A stretch of DNA of 64,000 bases, taken from assembly GCF_024730785.1 (NCBI RefSeq), contig NZ_CP102830.1, forward strand, positions 186,001-250,000, read 5' to 3'. Shown piece after piece: positions 1 through 7,827 of the stretch. The notes under the pieces are model-generated. The model was not told the DNA's origin, ran no database searches, and worked only from the letters and a program-made list of their open reading frames with translations. Positions within the stretch are counted from its first letter, which is position 1. Every line of letters begins with the position of its first letter. The DNA comes from Pseudomonas sp. LS44 (GTDB lineage Bacteria; Pseudomonadota; Gammaproteobacteria; Pseudomonadales; Pseudomonadaceae). Both the position numbers and the translations under genes were made by a program.

Positions 1-197
1 CTGGCAGTCAGCGCGGCGAGGTCGTCGTTCAGGCGCTGCGCATGCTCGGCCTGAAAGCCTTCATAACGGAAGATCAGAAAGCTGCTGACGGCGCGGCAGG
101 CCTGAATCTGTGCGGTTTCCAGCGGAGTGGCGGCGAGCGCTGGAAGCGTCCAGCCGAACAAACCGATAAGCAGTGCAAAGATTGCGGAACGAATCAT
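1..197 (-). CDS. Hypothetical exported protein, N-terminal part only (runs off the left edge)
   Basis: Only the first 65 codons are inside the window; the 3' end lies beyond position 1. The start codon (positions 195-197 on the minus strand) follows a GGGGA ribosome-binding site. The product opens with a clear signal peptide (hydrophobic AIFALLIGLFGW, then LPALAA), so it is exported. After it comes an ACRAVSSFLIFRYEGF stretch that matches ACRATSSLLLYRGEGY in the next gene upstream at 346-1098, and the spacing to the following LNDDLAAL / MNNDLATL also matches. The two are therefore tandem paralogs. I do not recognise the family and give no function. Confidence 0.75.
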   Translation of the reverse strand, partial: MIRSAIFALLIGLFGWTLPALAATPLETAQIQACRAVSSFLIFRYEGFQAEHAQRLNDDLAALTA

Positions 198-317
198 GTA
201 TTCCCCCATGGCTCCATAATGGAGACGCTAAGCGCGCAAGCTTGGCATCGCCGGCTCAGGGGGAGCATTACCCGAAAGGATGGCGGCGGCAACGGCGCAC
301 GACATGCGCCGTTGCCC

Positions 318-338
318 AAAAAACGGGAGCGATTCCCG
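318..338 (-). terminator. Intrinsic terminator behind the 346-1098 gene
   Basis: Read on the minus strand, a CGGGA/TCCCG stem with a 5-nt loop is followed directly by six T. It lies 8 nt past the stop codon of the upstream minus-strand gene and would separate it from the paralog at the left edge. Confidence 0.7.
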
Positions 339-345
339 CGTAATC

Positions 346-1098
346 TCAGTTTTGCGCCATCAACTGATTGGACAGCGAGCGGGCGTGGCGATCGACCATG
401 GTCGGGGCGAAGGGCCGACCGGAGATGCTTTCCATGTTGGTAACGCCGCTGTTGAGGTCGCTGAACGCAACTTTCAGGTAGTTCCAGCGCACCTTGATCT
501 TCGCCAGTCCTGGCGTGCTGGTTTCCTGCAGTTGCCCGAGCTCGCCATCAATGACCGGTACCAGCTTGCGCTCGTCCTGGCCGAGGTACTGGTCGGTATT
601 CTCCTTGGCAACCTCGAAGCTGCCGAGATAGGAACGGTACAAATACTGCACCGCGAGGTACTCGACCTGCACGGGAATCTGCTCGATCTCCGAGTTGGAC
701 GATTGCTTGTTGGTAGCGAGCAGGAAGTCGCGCAGGCCTTTGCTCAGATCGCGCGGATAGCTCCAGGCCATATCTTCGTCGTTGTGGCCGAACGCGGCGC
801 CGCGGCGCAACTCGGCGACCAGGGCCTGATGCGTCGCACGCATTTCATCGCTGACCCCTGTGGCGCTTTGCATCGACTGGTCCAGCGTGGCGAGATCGTT
901 GTTCATGCGCTCGAGATGAATGCCTTGGTAGCCTTCGCCGCGGTACAGCAGCAGGCTGCTGGTGGCCCGGCAAGCGTTGACCTGCATCTGCTCGATGGGA
1001 TTGATTGGCTGCTGGGCGGCCAGGACGAGGGTAGAGAGACTTGCGAGAAACGCCACACTCCAGGCGAGGAGATGGCGTAGCACTGCTGGATTGCGCAT
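346..1098 (-). CDS. Hypothetical exported protein, paralog of the left-edge gene
   Basis: A 250-residue protein with an N-terminal signal peptide (hydrophobic residues about 10-27, cleavage probably near LVLAAQQ), so most likely periplasmic or membrane-attached. The rest is mainly polar and looks helical, with no enzyme motif I can identify. Residues around 43-72 (ACRATSSLLLYRGEGY and MNNDLATLDQSM) repeat the beginning of the gene at 1-197, which indicates tandem duplication. The start is supported by an AAGGGG ribosome-binding site. The gene is monocistronic: a terminator follows at 318-338, and the upstream neighbour cysA ends about 290 bases away. Its nearness to cysA is not evidence of a sulfur role. 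Confidence 0.75.
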   Translation of the reverse strand: MRNPAVLRHLLAWSVAFLASLSTLVLAAQQPINPIEQMQVNACRATSSLLLYRGEGYQGIHLERMNNDLATLDQSMQSATGVSDEMRATHQALVAELRRGAAFGHNDEDMAWSYPRDLSKGLRDFLLATNKQSSNSEIEQIPVQVEYLAVQYLYRSYLGSFEVAKENTDQYLGQDERKLVPVIDGELGQLQETSTPGLAKIKVRWNYLKVAFSDLNSGVTNMESISGRPFAPTMVDRHARSLSNQLMAQN

Positions 1099-1349
1099 AC
1101 CGTGTGCCCCTTATTATTTTTGTGAGCAGTCCGGGTATCCCCGCGGACTATCCGGCCACAGAGTAGTGCGACACAGATTCACCGATATTACCCCAAAGAG
1201 TGATTCTTTCAGTAGCCTCGCTGGTGATGTGGCGAAATGCGCCGAGCAGGCGGCGAATTGGACCGGGATGGTCGCGGCGGCTGGCGCAGAACTTCCCGGC
1301 TGGGGCCACGGCGAGCGCCTCGCGAATAAGACGCTGCTGGGCCAGCGCG

Positions 1350-1382
1350 AGCCAGGGCCGGGCAGGGCGCCCGGCTCTGGCT
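1350..1382 (-). terminator. Strong hairpin at the end of the sulfate operon
   Basis: Two 14-nt arms (AGCCAG-G-GCCGGGC and its partner) pair with a single G-T position around a 5-nt loop, immediately after the cysA stop codon. There is no T-run on the minus strand, so it may terminate poorly or mainly protect the mRNA 3' end. Confidence 0.4.
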
Positions 1383-1384
1383 AT

Positions 1385-2374
1385 TTAGCCGTGCGCGACC
1401 GGCTGGCGCGCCTTGGGTTTGAAGTACAAGGTTTCGCCGCGCACCAGGCCGATCAGGCTGTCGTGATCTTTGACCACTTCGGCTTCGATCAACTCGTCCT
1501 GACCAGCAACCTTGAGCGTCACCCGCGTGGTCGCGCCGAGTGGGCGGATGTCGCGCACCTCGGCCTGGCAATGGTCTTCCAGCTGCGAGCGCGACAGCGA
1601 CACCTCGTGCGGGCGGAACAGCACGTGGTGATCCTCGCCGATGAACAGACGGTTGGAGTCGCCGAGGAAGTGGTAGACGAAATCGCTCTGCGGATTTTCG
1701 TAAACCTCGCCTGGCGCGCCGATCTGCTCGATCACCCCCTTGTTCATCACCACGATGCGGTCGGCGACTTCCATGGCCTCTTCCTGGTCGTGGGTAACGA
1801 ATACCGAGGTCAGGTTGATCTCCTCGTGCAGGCGCGCCAGCCAGCGACGCAGTTCCTTGCGCACCTTGGCGTCGAGGGCGCCGAAGGGTTCGTCGAGCAA
1901 CAGGATCTTCGGCTTCACCGCCAGCGCGCGGGCCAGGGCGATACGCTGGCGCTGGCCGCCGGAGAGTTGTTCCGGGTAGCGGTCGGAGAGCCAATCGAGC
2001 TGCACCATGTTGAGCAGCTCATGGACCTTGTCGGCGATTTCCGCCTCACTCGGGCGCTCGCTCTTGTGCTTCATGCGCAGGCCGAAGGCGACGTTGTCGA
2101 ACACCGTCATGTGACGGAACAGCGCATAGTGCTGGAACACGAAACCGACATTCCGGTCACGCACATCGTGCTGCGACACGTCTTCGCCATGGAACACGAT
2201 GTTGCCGGCGTCCGGGGTTTCCAGGCCGGCGATGATTCGCAGCAGGGTGGTCTTGCCGCAGCCGGACGGGCCGAGCAGGGCCACCAGCTCGCCGCTCTGG
2301 ATATCCAGATTGATGTCGTTGAGCGCCTTGAACGCGTTGAAGTTCTTGCTGACGTTACGGATTTCGATCGACAT
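1385..2374 (-). CDS. cysA: Sulfate/thiosulfate ABC transporter ATP-binding protein CysA
   Basis: A 329-residue ABC ATPase that powers uptake of sulfate and thiosulfate through CysT/CysW at the inner membrane. The Walker A motif GPSGCGKTT lies at residues 35-43, followed by the Q-loop ([14 protein letters not shown]), the signature [15 protein letters not shown] and Walker [12 protein letters not shown], with [12 protein letters not shown] downstream. The C-terminal ~90 residues form the regulatory TOBE-like domain usual in CysA. Length fits the family. It is the last gene of a minus-strand operon oscA-sbp-cysT-cysW-cysA and starts 3 nt after cysW. This order is the standard pseudomonad sulfate operon. 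Confidence 0.96.
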   Translation of the reverse strand: MSIEIRNVSKNFNAFKALNDINLDIQSGELVALLGPSGCGKTTLLRIIAGLETPDAGNIVFHGEDVSQHDVRDRNVGFVFQHYALFRHMTVFDNVAFGLRMKHKSERPSEAEIADKVHELLNMVQLDWLSDRYPEQLSGGQRQRIALARALAVKPKILLLDEPFGALDAKVRKELRRWLARLHEEINLTSVFVTHDQEEAMEVADRIVVMNKGVIEQIGAPGEVYENPQSDFVYHFLGDSNRLFIGEDHHVLFRPHEVSLSRSQLEDHCQAEVRDIRPLGATTRVTLKVAGQDELIEAEVVKDHDSLIGLVRGETLYFKPKARQPVAHG

Positions 2375-2377
2375 GAA

Positions 2378-3250
2378 TTATTCCTCGTCAGCTTTGGACT
2401 TGAGGCGGGACATACGCGCTTCGCTCCACTGCTTGAGCAGCAGGATGATCAACGCGAGGATCAGCAGCAGGCTGGCGACGCTGAACGCGGCGACATGGTT
2501 GTATTCGTTGTAGAGAATTTCGACATGCAGCGGCAGGGTATTGGTGACGCCGCGGATGTGCCCGGAGACCACCGACACCGCGCCGAACTCGCCCATCGCC
2601 CGCGCGGTGCACAGCACCACGCCGTAGATCAGCCCCCATTTGATGTTCGGCAGGGTCACGTGCCAGAACATCTGCCAGCCGTTGGCGCCGAGCAGACGCG
2701 CGGCCTCTTCTTCCTGGGTGCCCTGCTCCTGCATCAGCGGGATCAACTCGCGGGCGACGAAGGGTACGGTGACGAACAGGGTGGCCAGGACGATGCCAGG
2801 CACGGCGAAGACGATCTGGATGTCGCGATCGCTCAGCCATGCGCCGAAGTAACCCTGGGCGCCGAACAGCAGCACGTAGATCAGGCCGGCAATCACCGGC
2901 GAGACCGAGAACGGCAGGTCGATCAGGGTCACCAGCAGGCTCTTGCCGGGGAACTCGAACTTGCTTACGCACCAGGCCGCGGAGACGCCGAAGACCAGAT
3001 TGAGCGGCACCGAGATGGCCACGGCGATCAGCGTCAGTTTCAGCGCCGAAATCGCATCCGGCTCGAAAATCGCGCTGGCGAAGGTGCCCAGGCCCTGCTT
3101 CAACGCCTCGCTCAAGACGATGTACAGCGGCAGCAGCAGGAACAGCGCAAAGGCCAGCCAGGCGCTGATGATCAACAGTCGGCGGCCCCAGGCATTGCCC
3201 CGTCGCGCGGCATTGGCGGTGGCGGAGGCGGTTATGGTCGTAGTAGACAT
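2378..3250 (-). CDS. cysW: Sulfate/thiosulfate ABC transporter permease CysW
   Basis: A 290-residue inner-membrane permease subunit with about six transmembrane segments. The BPD-type EAA loop is visible as [24 protein letters not shown], the site where the ATPase CysA docks. The protein pairs with CysT to form the sulfate channel. It sits between cysT (10-nt gap) and cysA (3-nt gap) in one transcription unit. The start [18 protein letters not shown] has a polar cytoplasmic head before the first membrane segment, as usual for CysW. Assignment as CysW rather than CysT rests on gene order and sequence resemblance. Confidence 0.95.
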   Translation of the reverse strand: MSTTTITASATANAARRGNAWGRRLLIISAWLAFALFLLLPLYIVLSEALKQGLGTFASAIFEPDAISALKLTLIAVAISVPLNLVFGVSAAWCVSKFEFPGKSLLVTLIDLPFSVSPVIAGLIYVLLFGAQGYFGAWLSDRDIQIVFAVPGIVLATLFVTVPFVARELIPLMQEQGTQEEEAARLLGANGWQMFWHVTLPNIKWGLIYGVVLCTARAMGEFGAVSVVSGHIRGVTNTLPLHVEILYNEYNHVAAFSVASLLLILALIILLLKQWSEARMSRLKSKADEE

Positions 3251-3260
3251 GGCAGCCTCC

Positions 3261-4079
3261 TCAAGGTGTCTGAATGCGGCGCTGCAGCAGGTTGATCAGC
3301 AGCAGCAGAATGAAGGAGACCACCAGCATCAAGACGCCGATGGCGGTGGCGCCGGTGTAGTCATACTGGTCGAGCTTGACCATGATCAGCAGCGGCAGGA
3401 TCTCGGTCTTCATCGGCATGTTGCCGGCGATGAAAATCACCGAGCCGTACTCGCCGACGCCACGTGCGAAGGCCAGCGCGAAGCCGGTCAGCCAGGCCGG
3501 TAACAGCGCGGGCACGAGGATATGGCGGAACACCTGCATCGGCTTGGCGCCCAGGCAGGCGGCGGCTTCTTCGACTTCGCGGGGGATGTCGGCGAGCACC
3601 GGTTGCACGGTGCGCACCACGAACGGCAAGGTCACGAAGGTCAGCGCCAGGGTGATGCCCAGCGGGCTGTAGGCAATCTTGAAACCGAGCTCGCTGGCGA
3701 ACTGGCCGACCAGCCCGGCCGGCGCATACAGCGCGGTGAGGGCGATGCCGGCAACGGCGGTGGGCAGGGCGAACGGCAGGTCGATCATCGCGTCGATGAC
3801 CTTGCGGCCGAAGAAGTCGTAGCGCACCAGCACCCAGGCCAGCAGCGTGCCGATCAAGCCGTTGATCACTGCGGCGACGAACGCGGTGCCGAAGCTCAGC
3901 TTGAGCGCGGCGAGCACGCGCGGTGCGCTGATGATCGCCCAGAATTGCTCCCAACTCAGTTGCGTGGTCTTGAGAAACATCGCACCCAGGGGAATCAGCA
4001 CCAGCAGGCTGAGGTACACCAGGGTGTAGCCCAGCGTCAGCCCGAAGCCGGGTATGACGGGGGAAATACGGCGTGACAT
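3261..4079 (-). CDS. cysT: Sulfate/thiosulfate ABC transporter permease CysT (CysU)
   Basis: A 272-residue integral membrane permease of the sulfate importer, with about six transmembrane segments and the EAA docking loop [20 protein letters not shown]. The N-terminus [20 protein letters not shown] is typical of CysT, where PGF...GYTL is well conserved. The gene lies downstream of sbp across a 206-nt gap that holds a stable hairpin and an R4-type repeat, so sbp and the permease genes may be expressed at different levels. It is followed closely by cysW and cysA. Confidence 0.95.
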   Translation of the reverse strand: MSRRISPVIPGFGLTLGYTLVYLSLLVLIPLGAMFLKTTQLSWEQFWAIISAPRVLAALKLSFGTAFVAAVINGLIGTLLAWVLVRYDFFGRKVIDAMIDLPFALPTAVAGIALTALYAPAGLVGQFASELGFKIAYSPLGITLALTFVTLPFVVRTVQPVLADIPREVEEAAACLGAKPMQVFRHILVPALLPAWLTGFALAFARGVGEYGSVIFIAGNMPMKTEILPLLIMVKLDQYDYTGATAIGVLMLVVSFILLLLINLLQRRIQTP

Positions 4080-4162
4080 GGTCTGTCCTTATATCTGCGT
4101 TGGAACGCTCGGAGAAACGGCTGGCCGCTTGTCCAGATTCGCCTGGTTCCGCTCGCGACAAA

Positions 4163-4181
4163 GGGAAGCCGCGGGCTTCCC
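4163..4181 (-). promoter_or_regulatory. Hairpin between sbp and cysT
   Basis: GGGAAGCC and GGCTTCCC form a perfect 8-bp stem with a 3-nt loop inside the sbp-cysT spacer. It has no T-run on the minus strand. It could act as an mRNA-processing or stability element that keeps sbp message above permease message, as is common when a binding protein heads an ABC operon. That role is inference. Confidence 0.4.
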
Positions 4182-4229
4182 TCTCTCGTTTTGCTCGGGG
4201 CGGCGATTCTAACCCCTAGTGGTTCATTC

Positions 4230-4270
4230 GTAGGATGGGTATCGGTGCGACGTGCCTCCAGCCATCCTAC
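4230..4270. repeat. Short palindromic repeat, R4-like
   Basis: GTAGGATGG and CCATCCTAC face each other about 23 nt apart in the sbp-cysT spacer. The outer sequence resembles the R4 family seen at 41039, 53765 and 61386. Confidence 0.5.
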
Positions 4271-4285
4271 GTTCGCTCTGCGAGC

Positions 4286-5296
4286 TCACTGCGCCTGGTA
4301 GATCTTGTCGAACACTCCGCCGTCGTTGAAGAACTTCGGTTGGGCGACTTTCCAGCCACCGAAATCTTTGTCGATGGTGACCAGTTTCAGGTCGGGGAAC
4401 TGCTTGCTGAATTCCGCAGCCACCGACTTGTCCCGTGGGCGGTAGAAGTTCTTCGCCGCGATGCGCTGACCTTCCGGGCTGTACAGGTGCTTCAGATAGG
4501 CTTCGGCGACGGCGCGGGTGCCTTTCTTGTCGACGTTCTTGTCGACCACCGCCACCGGTGGCTCGGCCAGAATCGACAGGCTCGGGGCGACGATCTCGAA
4601 GTTCTCGCCGCCTTGCTCTTTGAGGGCCAGGAAGGCTTCGTTTTCCCAGGCCAGCAGCACGTCGCCGATGTTGTTGTTGACGAAGGTGATGGTCGAACCA
4701 CGCGCCCCGGTGTCGAGGACCGGCACATGCTGATACAGCGCCTTCACGTATTCCTGAGCTTTCTCTTCGCTACCGAATTTCTGCACACCATAGGCCCAGG
4801 CGGCGAGGAAGTTCCAGCGTGCGCCGCCAGAGGTTTTCGGGTTCGGGGTGATGACTTCCACGCCTTCTTTGGTCAGGTCACCCCAGTCCTTGATGCCTTT
4901 CGGGTTGCCCTTTCGCACCAGGAACACGATGGTCGAGGTGTACGGCGTGCTGGCCTCCGGCAGACGCTCTTGCCAGTTGTCCGGGATCAGCTTGCCGAGC
5001 TTGTTCAGCTCATCGATGTCGCCGGCCAGGGCCAGAGTCACCACGTCGGCTTTCAGGCCGTCGATCACTGCGCGAGCCTGCTTGCCGGAGCCGCCGTGGG
5101 ATTGCTGGACCTTCACGGCCTCATGACCCTGGGCCTGCCAGTACTTGTTGAACTCGGCGTTGTACTCCTGATAGAGCTCGCGAGTCGGGTCATAGGAAAC
5201 GTTGAGGATTTCCGTGGCGGCGATGGCCGGGCCGGCAATCAGGGTAGCGGCAAGTGCGGTGGCCAGAGTAGCCAGAGCGAAACGGCGGATGGACAT
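4286..5296 (-). CDS. sbp: Periplasmic sulfate-binding protein Sbp
   Basis: A 336-residue periplasmic binding protein that delivers sulfate to CysTWA. The chosen start (MSIRRFALA) has an AGGAG ribosome-binding site 7 nt upstream and begins a signal peptide ending at GPAIAA. An upstream in-frame ATG would add a polar head in front of the signal peptide and is rejected. Family motifs are strong: [57 protein letters not shown] and NFYRPRD. The SGGARWN and GARGST segments match enteric Sbp rather than CysP. It is the second gene of the operon, behind oscA. A second, CysP-like binding protein is at 18303-19298. Confidence 0.96.
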   Translation of the reverse strand: MSIRRFALATLATALAATLIAGPAIAATEILNVSYDPTRELYQEYNAEFNKYWQAQGHEAVKVQQSHGGSGKQARAVIDGLKADVVTLALAGDIDELNKLGKLIPDNWQERLPEASTPYTSTIVFLVRKGNPKGIKDWGDLTKEGVEVITPNPKTSGGARWNFLAAWAYGVQKFGSEEKAQEYVKALYQHVPVLDTGARGSTITFVNNNIGDVLLAWENEAFLALKEQGGENFEIVAPSLSILAEPPVAVVDKNVDKKGTRAVAEAYLKHLYSPEGQRIAAKNFYRPRDKSVAAEFSKQFPDLKLVTIDKDFGGWKVAQPKFFNDGGVFDKIYQAQ

Positions 5297-5428
5297 GGTG
5301 TAGCTCCTAAGAATTCGAGTGTGCTCGGTGTTTTGGCTTATTTTTTCTACCGCGCTGCTGGGGTGTGCTCGAGCGGTGTTGGCATGGGTTTTCATGCGCT
5401 GTCCTCCGGAGTTCCGGTCGGCCTGTAC

Positions 5429-5611
5429 TCAGGATTGCTTGCCGTTTGGCGCTTGCAGGCGAAACTTCTCTTTGCGCTCGATCTGCACCACTTGGCCGTT
5501 ATGCACGGTGATTTCCACCGAGCCGAACCGCAGGCCATGCAGGGCATTCTGGATCTCGCGCAGGATGCTGGCTTCGTCCTGGCCTTCGATGCTGCGTAGT
5601 GATGCACTCAT
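5429..5611 (-). CDS. oscA: Small DUF2292 protein OscA
   Basis: A 60-residue protein, first gene of the sulfate operon, with an AAGGAG ribosome-binding site 8 nt before its ATG. The segment GSVEITVHNGQVVQIERKEKFR is the hallmark of the DUF2292/YezD family, a compact beta-type fold. In Pseudomonas the member beside sbp is called OscA (organosulfur compounds); it has been linked to growth on organosulfur sources and to chromate tolerance, probably because chromate interferes with sulfate supply. The biochemical role is not known. Position at the head of the operon suggests co-expression with sulfate uptake under sulfur limitation. Confidence 0.88.
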   Translation of the reverse strand: MSASLRSIEGQDEASILREIQNALHGLRFGSVEITVHNGQVVQIERKEKFRLQAPNGKQS

Positions 5612-5963
5612 CTATCTGCTCCTTGGAATTAAGTCGTCGTGAGACCTGGCTCGATGGCGTGGAGAGATAGTAGAAGCCTCAGCAATATTCATAAAAATAC
5701 TATTTAAGAATTTTTATATAACCAAAATCACAATTTCGGCCTGATTGAGCAGACGGCTGCGTTTAAGTCGCCAGTGTGGTTTCGCTCATGGCTTGACCAG
5801 CTACCGGAATCGCCCCCTTCACACGCCAATCGGCTGCGCCGGAATTTTCGAAAGGCAGCGAGATTTTTGCGATTTAAGTAATAAGTAAATAATTTCTTAT
5901 TACTTAACAGCTATAAGCCTTCGACCTAGACTGCCGCCAATCCAGTCCATCAAGGAGGCCGCC
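5612..5963. promoter_or_regulatory. Divergent promoter region between oscA and the hydrolase gene
   Basis: This 352-nt gap is much richer in A+T than its surroundings and holds no gene that I can support. Near oscA there is a perfect inverted repeat ATAAAAAT-N11-ATTTTTAT at 5691-5717, about 80 nt before the oscA start and so well placed for an activator or RNA polymerase site. Near the hydrolase gene is a second, longer palindrome, listed separately. CysB control of the oscA-sbp-cys operon is expected from other pseudomonads, but I cannot prove a CysB site by eye. Confidence 0.6.
5874..5907. promoter_or_regulatory. Perfect 12-10-12 palindrome, likely operator
   Basis: TTAAGTAATAAG and its exact reverse complement CTTATTACTTAA are separated by 10 nt. 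The site ends 56 nt before the ATG of the hydrolase gene at 5964, where an operator for a dimeric regulator would be expected. The element is not followed by a T-run, so a terminator is unlikely. Confidence 0.6.
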
Positions 5964-6545
5964 ATGCGTAGCCAAGCCATTCGTTATGTGATTTTGCCGG
6001 GTTGGCAGGGTTCGCCCGCCGAGCACTGGCAAAGCCATTGGCTGCGCAGCCTGCCGAATGCCGTGTGGGTCGAGCAGCGCGACTGGCAGAACCCGTTGCG
6101 CGGTGACTGGATCGCCGCGCTGCAGCGGACCATTGCTAGTGAGCCGACGCCGGTGATCCTCATCGCGCATAGCCTCGGTTGCGTCACCGTCGCGCATTGG
6201 GCGGCGCAGGCGCCGCTGGCCTTGCTGCGCCTGATACGCGGGGCGCTGCTGGTCGCCCCGGCCGATGTCGAACGACCTGACTGCCCGCCGGCGCTGCACA
6301 ATTTCGCGCCGATTCCGCAGGATCTGTTGCCGTTCCCCAGCCAGCTGGTCGGCTCCGACAACGACTCCGCCGCCAGCGCCGCGCGCGTGCTCGAACTAGC
6401 GCGCCAATGGGGCGCGGAAACCGCGATTCTCAGCGGCGCCGGGCATATCAATGTGAAGTCCGGCCATCAACGCTGGGAGCAGGGCTTCGCCTATCTGTTC
6501 CGCCTGCAGAACCAGATCGAGCAGCAAGCCAGGCGCCGCGCCTGA
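5964..6545 (+). CDS. RBBP9/YdeN-type alpha/beta hydrolase
   Basis: A 193-residue small serine hydrolase. It opens with YVILPGWQGSPAEHWQSHW, the N-terminal signature of the RBBP9/YdeN family. The nucleophile elbow is AHSLGC (Ser in the GxSxG-like context). The late GSDNDSAAS segment carries the usual acidic residue, and AGHINVKSG supplies the catalytic histidine. No signal peptide is seen, so it is cytoplasmic. An AAGGAGG ribosome-binding site precedes the ATG. It is followed after 62 nt by a sigma54-type AAA+ gene on the same strand, probably one operon, and is divergent from oscA. I recall the same hydrolase/sigma54-regulator pair next to sbp in P. putida. Substrate unknown; an organosulfur ester or thioester is a guess from context. 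Confidence 0.8.
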   Translation: MRSQAIRYVILPGWQGSPAEHWQSHWLRSLPNAVWVEQRDWQNPLRGDWIAALQRTIASEPTPVILIAHSLGCVTVAHWAAQAPLALLRLIRGALLVAPADVERPDCPPALHNFAPIPQDLLPFPSQLVGSDNDSAASAARVLELARQWGAETAILSGAGHINVKSGHQRWEQGFAYLFRLQNQIEQQARRRA

Positions 6546-6607
6546 CGCATCCACCTTTTCAATACGCCGGAGCGCCGTACAGCGGTGCCGCTCGGCGGGA
6601 GTTGGCC

Positions 6608-7522
6608 ATGAGCCGTAGCGCTACCTTCGATCAGCCGTTGCTGATCCTGCCCGAGGCGGACAAAAGCCCGCTGAGCATCCGCGCCAAGGCGCTGGTCTTC
6701 GTCGATCCACGCTCGCGGCAATTGCGCGAGGAACTCACCGTTCTGTCGCCCGGCGCTTTGCCGGTGCTGATCAGCGGCGAAACCGGCACCGGCAAGGAGT
6801 TGCTGGCCCGGCATATCCACCGGGAAAGCGACCGCCCCGGGCTGTTCGTCTCGCTCAGTTGCAGTGGCCTGAGTCCCAGCCATGCCGAAGCCGAATTGTT
6901 CGGCTATGTGGCGGGCGCGTATGCCGGCGCCGCCAGCAGCCGCGCCGGCTGGTTTGGCTCGGCGAATGGCGGCACCTTGTACCTGGATGAGATCGGCGAC
7001 CTGCCGCTGGCTCTGCAGGCCAAGTTGCTGGCAGCGCTGGAAACCCGCGAAGTGACGCGCGTCGGCGCCAGCCAGGCGAACCCGGTGGAGGTGCGCCTGG
7101 TGGCCGCGACCAGCATCGACCTGGGCAAGGCGGTGGCCGCCGGTAAGTTCAACGAACGGCTCTATCTGTATCTCAATGAAGGGCGTCTGGTGCTGCCGCC
7201 GTTGCGCGAGCGGGTCGGCGATATCGCGCCGCTGGCCGAGTACTTCCTCGGCCTGTATGCCCAGCGCCTGAGTCTGGCCCTGCCGCTGATCAGCAGCGCC
7301 GCGCAGCGCGTGCTCAACGCCTACGCCTGGCCCGGCAATACCCGCGAGCTGGAGAACGTCATCCACTTCGCCCTGCTGGTCAGCGGCGGCGCGGAGATCC
7401 ATCCCGAACACCTCAATCTGCCGACCCCAGATATCGCCCAACTCAGCGCGCAAGTGCGCCTGCTGGCCAGCGATCCGCTGCAGCGCGAAGCGCTGCGCCA
7501 ATTGCTCGGCGAGCTGCTGTAG
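6608..7522 (+). CDS. Sigma54-type AAA+ activator lacking a DNA-binding domain
   Basis: A 304-residue protein made of little more than the sigma54 activation AAA+ domain. Walker A GETGTGKE is at residues 57-64, Walker B-like GGTLYLDEIGDLP follows, and YAWPGNTRELENVI marks the lid. The start is set by a GGGAG site 9 nt before the ATG; upstream in-frame codons overlap the hydrolase gene. Three oddities stand out. There is no N-terminal receiver or PAS domain. The sigma54-contact loop reads GAYAGA (103-108) instead of GAFTGA. The protein ends at QREALRQLLGELL with no Fis-type helix-turn-helix. It may act on sulfur-source genes like SfnR, work from solution, or pair with a DNA-binding partner. Confidence 0.85.
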   Translation: MSRSATFDQPLLILPEADKSPLSIRAKALVFVDPRSRQLREELTVLSPGALPVLISGETGTGKELLARHIHRESDRPGLFVSLSCSGLSPSHAEAELFGYVAGAYAGAASSRAGWFGSANGGTLYLDEIGDLPLALQAKLLAALETREVTRVGASQANPVEVRLVAATSIDLGKAVAAGKFNERLYLYLNEGRLVLPPLRERVGDIAPLAEYFLGLYAQRLSLALPLISSAAQRVLNAYAWPGNTRELENVIHFALLVSGGAEIHPEHLNLPTPDIAQLSAQVRLLASDPLQREALRQLLGELL

Positions 7523-7827
7523 CGCCTGTGCGCTTCCAGGGTTTTCCAGCAGGGATGGGAATTTCCGCCCGGCGCGCGCTGGACTCCGGCCTGCGCGGGA
7601 GTGACGTGACCGGGTGAGGTTCTGCGCCACCGCCGTCGTCTCCGCGTAGGCGGGGATCCAGTAGCCCGGATGCAATCCGGGAAGCGGGCGAGTCGTGTGC
7701 CGGATTGCATCCTGCTACTCGACTAAAGCCGAGTCGTAGGATGGATTGGCCGTAACGCTACCCGTCAGCGCACCACGCAGGCTAGCGCAGCCTCCCTCAA
7801 TCTAAGGGCGGCGCTGCGCCGCAGCGC
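7523..7827. repeat. Gene-free stretch with an R2 palindrome pair
   Basis: No gene or promoter is recognised in these 305 nt. At 7662-7719 lies an R2 element: GTAGCCCGGATGCAATCCGGG faces CCGGATTGCATCC-TGCTAC across 20 nt. It is followed by an R4-like GTAGGATGGATTGGCCGTAACG half at 7737. The two flanking genes converge here, so the palindromes may also serve as a bidirectional transcript end. Confidence 0.65.

Noticed and set aside
962..3295. Very long open frame on the plus strand opposite cysA and cysW
   Set aside because: It is an antisense by-product of high-GC codon bias; cysA and cysW on the minus strand have full family motifs, and the antisense protein is low-complexity His/Gln/Arg-rich with no ribosome-binding site.
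5840..5873. Sigma54 promoter (GG-N10-GC) before the hydrolase gene
   Set aside because: The nearest GG and GC pair is 13 nt apart, not 10, and the flanks do not match.
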